Made by a program: the position numbers and the translations under genes. A stretch of 64,000 nt of DNA, from NCBI GenBank assembly GCA_050043005.1, contig JBHJIZ010000130.1:10572-74571 (forward strand). Reading direction: 5' to 3'. Source of the DNA: Thermohalobaculum sp050043005. GTDB lineage: Bacteria; Pseudomonadota; Alphaproteobacteria; Rhodobacterales; Rhodobacteraceae. The notes beneath the pieces are model-generated. The model ran no database searches and was not told the origin of the DNA. It saw nothing but the letters and a program-made list of their open reading frames with translations. This document shows, piece by piece, positions 60,772 to 64,000 of this stretch; position 1 is the first letter of the stretch, and every line of letters starts with the position of its first letter.

Positions 60772-62067
60772 ATGGCCGGTATTCCGCACGAACATTACGA
60801 ACCGAAGTCGGGCCCGGAGAAGTGGCTGCACCGCCGCTTGCCGATCCTCAGCATCGCCTACGACACGCTGATGATCCCGACCCCGAAGAACCTGAACTGG
60901 ATGTGGATCTGGGGCATTGTCCTCACGGGCTGTCTGGTCCTGCAGATTGTCACCGGCATCGCGCTGGTCATGCACTATACGCCGCATGTCGACCATGCGT
61001 TTGCATCGGTTGAGCACATCATGCGCGACGTGAACGGCGGCTGGTTGCTGCGATATGCGCATCAGAACGGCGCCATGCTGTTCTTCGCTGCCGTGTACCT
61101 GCATATCTTCCGTGGCCTTTACTACGGATCGTACAAGGAACCGCGCGAGATCACGTGGATCATCGGCATCCTGATCTATCTCGCGATGATGGCGACCGCG
61201 TTCATGGGATATGTGCTGCCGTGGGGCCAGATGTCGTTCTGGGGCGCCACCGTGATCACCAACCTGTTCTCGGCGCTGCCGTTGATCGGTGAACCCCTGG
61301 TAGAGTGGCTTTGGGGCGGCTTCGCGGTCGACAACGCGCTGCTGAACCGGTTCTTCTCGCTGCATTACCTGCTGCCGTTCGTGATCCTGGGCTTGGTGGT
61401 CGTGCACATCTGGGCGTTCCATACTACGGGCATCATCAACCCAACGGGCGGCGAAGTGCGTCGCGACTCGATCGACATCGCGAAGAAAGACACGGTTCCG
61501 TTCTGGCCGTATTTCGTGATCAAGGATCTGTTCGCTTTGGCGGTGATCCTGGCGATCTTCGTGGTCATCGTGTTCTTCATGCCGAACTTCCTGGGCCACC
61601 CGGACAACTACATCGAGGCGAACGCGCTGGCGACACCTGCGCACATCGTGCCGGAGTGGTACTTCCTGCCGTTCTACGCGATCCTGCGCGCGATCACCTT
61701 CGACATCCTGTTCATCGACTCGAAGCTGGGCGGTGTGCTGGCGATGTTCGGCGCGATCGTGGTCATGGCACTGGTGCCATGGCTGGACACCAGCCGCGTG
61801 CGCTCGGGCCGTTATCGCCCGCAGTTCAAATGGTGGTTCTGGATCTTCGTGTTCAACTTCTTCGTGCTCATGTGGTGCGGGTCTCAGCCGGCCGAGGGTC
61901 TGGTGCCGACGATCTCGCTGATCGGTACGATTTACTGGTTCGGCTACTTCCTGGTAATCCTGCCACTGCTCGGCATCACCGAGAAACCACAGCCGCAACC
62001 CGAGACGATCGAAGCGGATTTCGACACCCACTATCCGCCGAAGACGTCGGCCACCCCGGCCGAGTGA
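60772..62067 (+). CDS. petB: Cytochrome b of the bc1 complex
   Basis: The 431-residue, eight-helix protein has haem ligands His97/His111 and His198/His212. Qo-site motifs are GYVLPWGQMSFWGATVITNL and PEWYFLP. The full length corresponds to Rhodobacter-type cytochrome b rather than the split b6/IV form. It lies 10 bp after petA. Confidence 0.98.
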   Translation: MAGIPHEHYEPKSGPEKWLHRRLPILSIAYDTLMIPTPKNLNWMWIWGIVLTGCLVLQIVTGIALVMHYTPHVDHAFASVEHIMRDVNGGWLLRYAHQNGAMLFFAAVYLHIFRGLYYGSYKEPREITWIIGILIYLAMMATAFMGYVLPWGQMSFWGATVITNLFSALPLIGEPLVEWLWGGFAVDNALLNRFFSLHYLLPFVILGLVVVHIWAFHTTGIINPTGGEVRRDSIDIAKKDTVPFWPYFVIKDLFALAVILAIFVVIVFFMPNFLGHPDNYIEANALATPAHIVPEWYFLPFYAILRAITFDILFIDSKLGGVLAMFGAIVVMALVPWLDTSRVRSGRYRPQFKWWFWIFVFNFFVLMWCGSQPAEGLVPTISLIGTIYWFGYFLVILPLLGITEKPQPQPETIEADFDTHYPPKTSATPAE

Positions 62068-62090
62068 CCCACCGCGCAAGGAGATAAAAG

Positions 62091-62924
62091 ATGTTCAGAA
62101 AAAGCATCACGGCCGCGGTGATTGCTCTGGCGTTGGCGCCCGCTGGGGCGCTGGCTGCAGGCGGTGCCGGGTATGTCGAAGACGTCGACTTCAGCTTCGA
62201 AGGCCCGTTCGGCACCTTTGACAAGTACCAACTCCAACGGGGCTTTCAGGTCTATCAGGAAGTCTGCGCGGGATGTCATGGCCTGAAGTATCTGGCGTTC
62301 CGCGATCTTGGGCGCTCGGACGGCCCGGCGTTCCCGGCGGAGCAGATCAAGGCGATCGCCGCGAGCTACACGATCATCGACGATGAGAGTGAGGACGGCG
62401 AGCGGCCCGGATTACCGTCGGATCTGTTCCCTGGAAACGATGCTGCGGGCGCACCGGATCTGACGCTGATGGCCAAGGCGCGCGCCGGGTTCCACGGTCC
62501 CTCGGGCCTGCTCGTCAACCAGCTCTTCAAGGGCATCGGCGGCCCCGAGTACATCTACTCGCTTCTGACGCACTACAACGGCGAGGAAGAGGAAGTCGGC
62601 GGATCGCTTCTCTACGGCAACGATACGATGTCGGGTGGCTGGATCTCGATGGCGCAACCGCTCTACGGCGATGATGTCGAGTTTGCGGTCTACGCAGCAG
62701 ACGGCACGGCCGCCGAGTACGAGGGTTATACGCCGCCAGAGCCCACGATGGAGCAGTTGTCAGAAGACGTCGCGGCCTTTCTGATGTGGGCAGCGGAACC
62801 GGCACTGGTCGAACGCAAGGAAGCAGGCTTTCGCAATCTTGTCTTCGTGATCATCCTGGCGGTGCTTCTGTTCTACACCAACAAGAAGCTCTGGGCGCCG
62901 ATCAAGCGCAAGGAAGAAGCCTGA
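62091..62924 (+). CDS. petC: Cytochrome c1 of the bc1 complex
   Basis: The 277-residue protein has a cleavable signal (ITAAVIALALAPAGALAA), haem c site C59-A-G-C62-H63 in VCAGCHGLKYLAFRDLG, a probable Met ligand in a later loop, and a C-terminal membrane anchor (NLVFVIILAVLLFYTNKKLW). It completes the petABC operon; an intrinsic terminator follows 28 bp after the stop. Confidence 0.97.
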   Translation: MFRKSITAAVIALALAPAGALAAGGAGYVEDVDFSFEGPFGTFDKYQLQRGFQVYQEVCAGCHGLKYLAFRDLGRSDGPAFPAEQIKAIAASYTIIDDESEDGERPGLPSDLFPGNDAAGAPDLTLMAKARAGFHGPSGLLVNQLFKGIGGPEYIYSLLTHYNGEEEEVGGSLLYGNDTMSGGWISMAQPLYGDDVEFAVYAADGTAAEYEGYTPPEPTMEQLSEDVAAFLMWAAEPALVERKEAGFRNLVFVIILAVLLFYTNKKLWAPIKRKEEA

Positions 62925-62952
62925 GCGGCCTGCGCCCGAACGCCTGATACAT

Positions 62953-62984
62953 GGGCCCGGCCATCGCGCCGGGCCTTTTTCTTT
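62953..62984 (+). terminator. Intrinsic terminator of petABC
   Basis: GGCCCGG (62954-62960) pairs with CCGGGCC (62969-62975) across an 8-nt loop, followed by TTTTTCTTTT. Confidence 0.9.
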
Positions 62985-63038
62985 TCGCCCGGATCGGCTA
63001 TCCGCAGCGGCACCTGACGAGAACACCCGGCAATCCAC

Positions 63039-64000
63039 ATGTCCTTCAACACGTTCGGCCGCATCTTCCGAGTGACAACCTGGGGCGAAAGCCACGGTCC
63101 CGCGCTGGGCGCGACGGTCGACGGATGCCCGCCCGGTGTAACCCTAGACGCCGGTATGCTGCAGCATTGGCTGGATCGGCGCAAACCGGGGCAGAACAAG
63201 TATACGACGCAGCGCCGGGAGGCCGACGAGGTCGAAATCCTGTCCGGCGTATTCGAGGGCACGACCACGGGCCATCCGATCCAGCTCATGATCCGCAACA
63301 CGGACCAGCGGTCCAAGGACTATTCCGACATCATGGACAAGTTCCGGCCGGGCCACGCGGACTACACCTACTGGATGAAGTACGGCATCCGCGACTATCG
63401 CGGCGGCGGCCGGTCCTCGGCCCGCGAAACGGCAGCGCGCGTCGCGGCGGCAGGTATTGCCCGCGAGGCACTTCGACAGCTTGTCCCGGATCTTGTGGTT
63501 CGGGGCTGCATGGTCCAGATGGGGCCGCGACAGATCGATCGCAGCAACTGGGACTGGGACGAGGTCGAACGCAACCCGTTCTGGACCCCCGATGCAACCG
63601 CCGCATCGGACTGGGCGACTTACCTGGACGATCTGCGCAAGTCAGGAAACTCGGTTGGTGCCGTGATCGAGATCGTTGGCTCGGGCGTACCAGTCGGCCT
63701 GGGCGCGCCGATATACGCGAAACTCGATACGGACCTGTCGGCCGCTATGATGTCGATCAACGCTGTCAAAGGGGTCGAGATTGGCGATGGATTTGCGGCG
63801 GCTGCTCTGACCGGAATGGACAATGCCGACGAGATGTCCTGGGGCAACGATGGCGCGCGCTATGGCTCGAACCATGCGGGCGGGAGTCTTGGTGGCATCT
63901 CGACCGGGCAGGACGCCGTGGTTCGGTGCGCCGTGAAGCCGACCAGCTCGATTCTGACACCGCGCCAGACGATCGATAAGGATTGGTACTCCACCGAGAT
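63039..64000 (+). CDS. aroC: Chorismate synthase (3' end outside window)
   Basis: ATG at 63039; 320 residues are visible of an expected 360-370. The start MSFNTFGRIFRVTTWGESHG contains signature 1 (GESHG), followed by GCPPGV, QRREADEVEILSGVFEGTTT and YRGGGRSSARETAARVAAG. It converts EPSP to chorismate using reduced FMN. The frame that is open from 62951 in another phase is a shadow. The gene runs off the window end without a stop. Confidence 0.97.
   Translation, partial: MSFNTFGRIFRVTTWGESHGPALGATVDGCPPGVTLDAGMLQHWLDRRKPGQNKYTTQRREADEVEILSGVFEGTTTGHPIQLMIRNTDQRSKDYSDIMDKFRPGHADYTYWMKYGIRDYRGGGRSSARETAARVAAAGIAREALRQLVPDLVVRGCMVQMGPRQIDRSNWDWDEVERNPFWTPDATAASDWATYLDDLRKSGNSVGAVIEIVGSGVPVGLGAPIYAKLDTDLSAAMMSINAVKGVEIGDGFAAAALTGMDNADEMSWGNDGARYGSNHAGGSLGGISTGQDAVVRCAVKPTSSILTPRQTIDKDWYSTE

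Overview
The window is chromosomal DNA from a GC-rich alphaproteobacterium. The closest fit is a Rhodobacterales-type marine or soil organism. The evidence is the petABC cytochrome bc1 operon, the two-subunit Rhodobacter-type xanthine dehydrogenase, a Hint-domain surface protein of the kind common in Rhodobacteraceae, and the alphaproteobacterial BetI/BetA module. No phage, insertion sequence or CRISPR array is visible. A few lower-GC genes (18.4-19.1, 32.2-33.0, 39.9-41.9 and 58.5-59.1 kb) look recently acquired.

Layout: 0-4 kb holds the 3' part of a beta-helix surface protein, tRNA-Lys(UUU), a DMT exporter and a pentapeptide-repeat protein. 4.2-14.2 kb is one translationally coupled operon for purine use: ABC importer ATPase and two permeases, xdhABC, guanine deaminase and a GST. 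14.5-18.2 kb is a glycine-betaine module: BetI repressor, a short divergent BCCT transporter and choline dehydrogenase, with inverted repeats between betI and the transporter. At 18.5 kb is a YopT/AvrPphB-like cysteine protease. 19.2-24.6 kb, minus strand, has a cytochrome c, a UDP-sugar dehydrogenase, three small enzymes and a SELENBP1/methanethiol-oxidase homologue. 24.8-30.2 kb has efp, an inositol monophosphatase and a MotA/ExbB-like channel with a giant coiled-coil OmpA partner. 30.4-36.7 kb has three related ABC exporters plus one unknown gene. 37-39 kb has hemF and the Hint protein. 39.3-39.8 kb holds a chimeric pseudogene.

39.9-50 kb is the most unusual region. It contains four intact members, plus one decayed copy, of a cysteine-cluster family with exactly conserved Cys spacing. 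One copy is coupled to a membrane class III adenylate cyclase and two SDRs. Three copies form their own overlapping operon. Between these clusters lies a probable minus-strand small RNA with C-rich anti-Shine-Dalgarno loops and an intrinsic terminator, and an ArsR/NIPSNAP/monooxygenase cluster.

50-64 kb is mostly core metabolism: SnoaL and DM13 proteins, a GGCT-like protein, thiolase and FadJ-type beta-oxidation, a PAS histidine kinase with a lipoprotein, leuB, a HigBA toxin-antitoxin pair, trmL, petABC and the start of aroC (cut by the window end).
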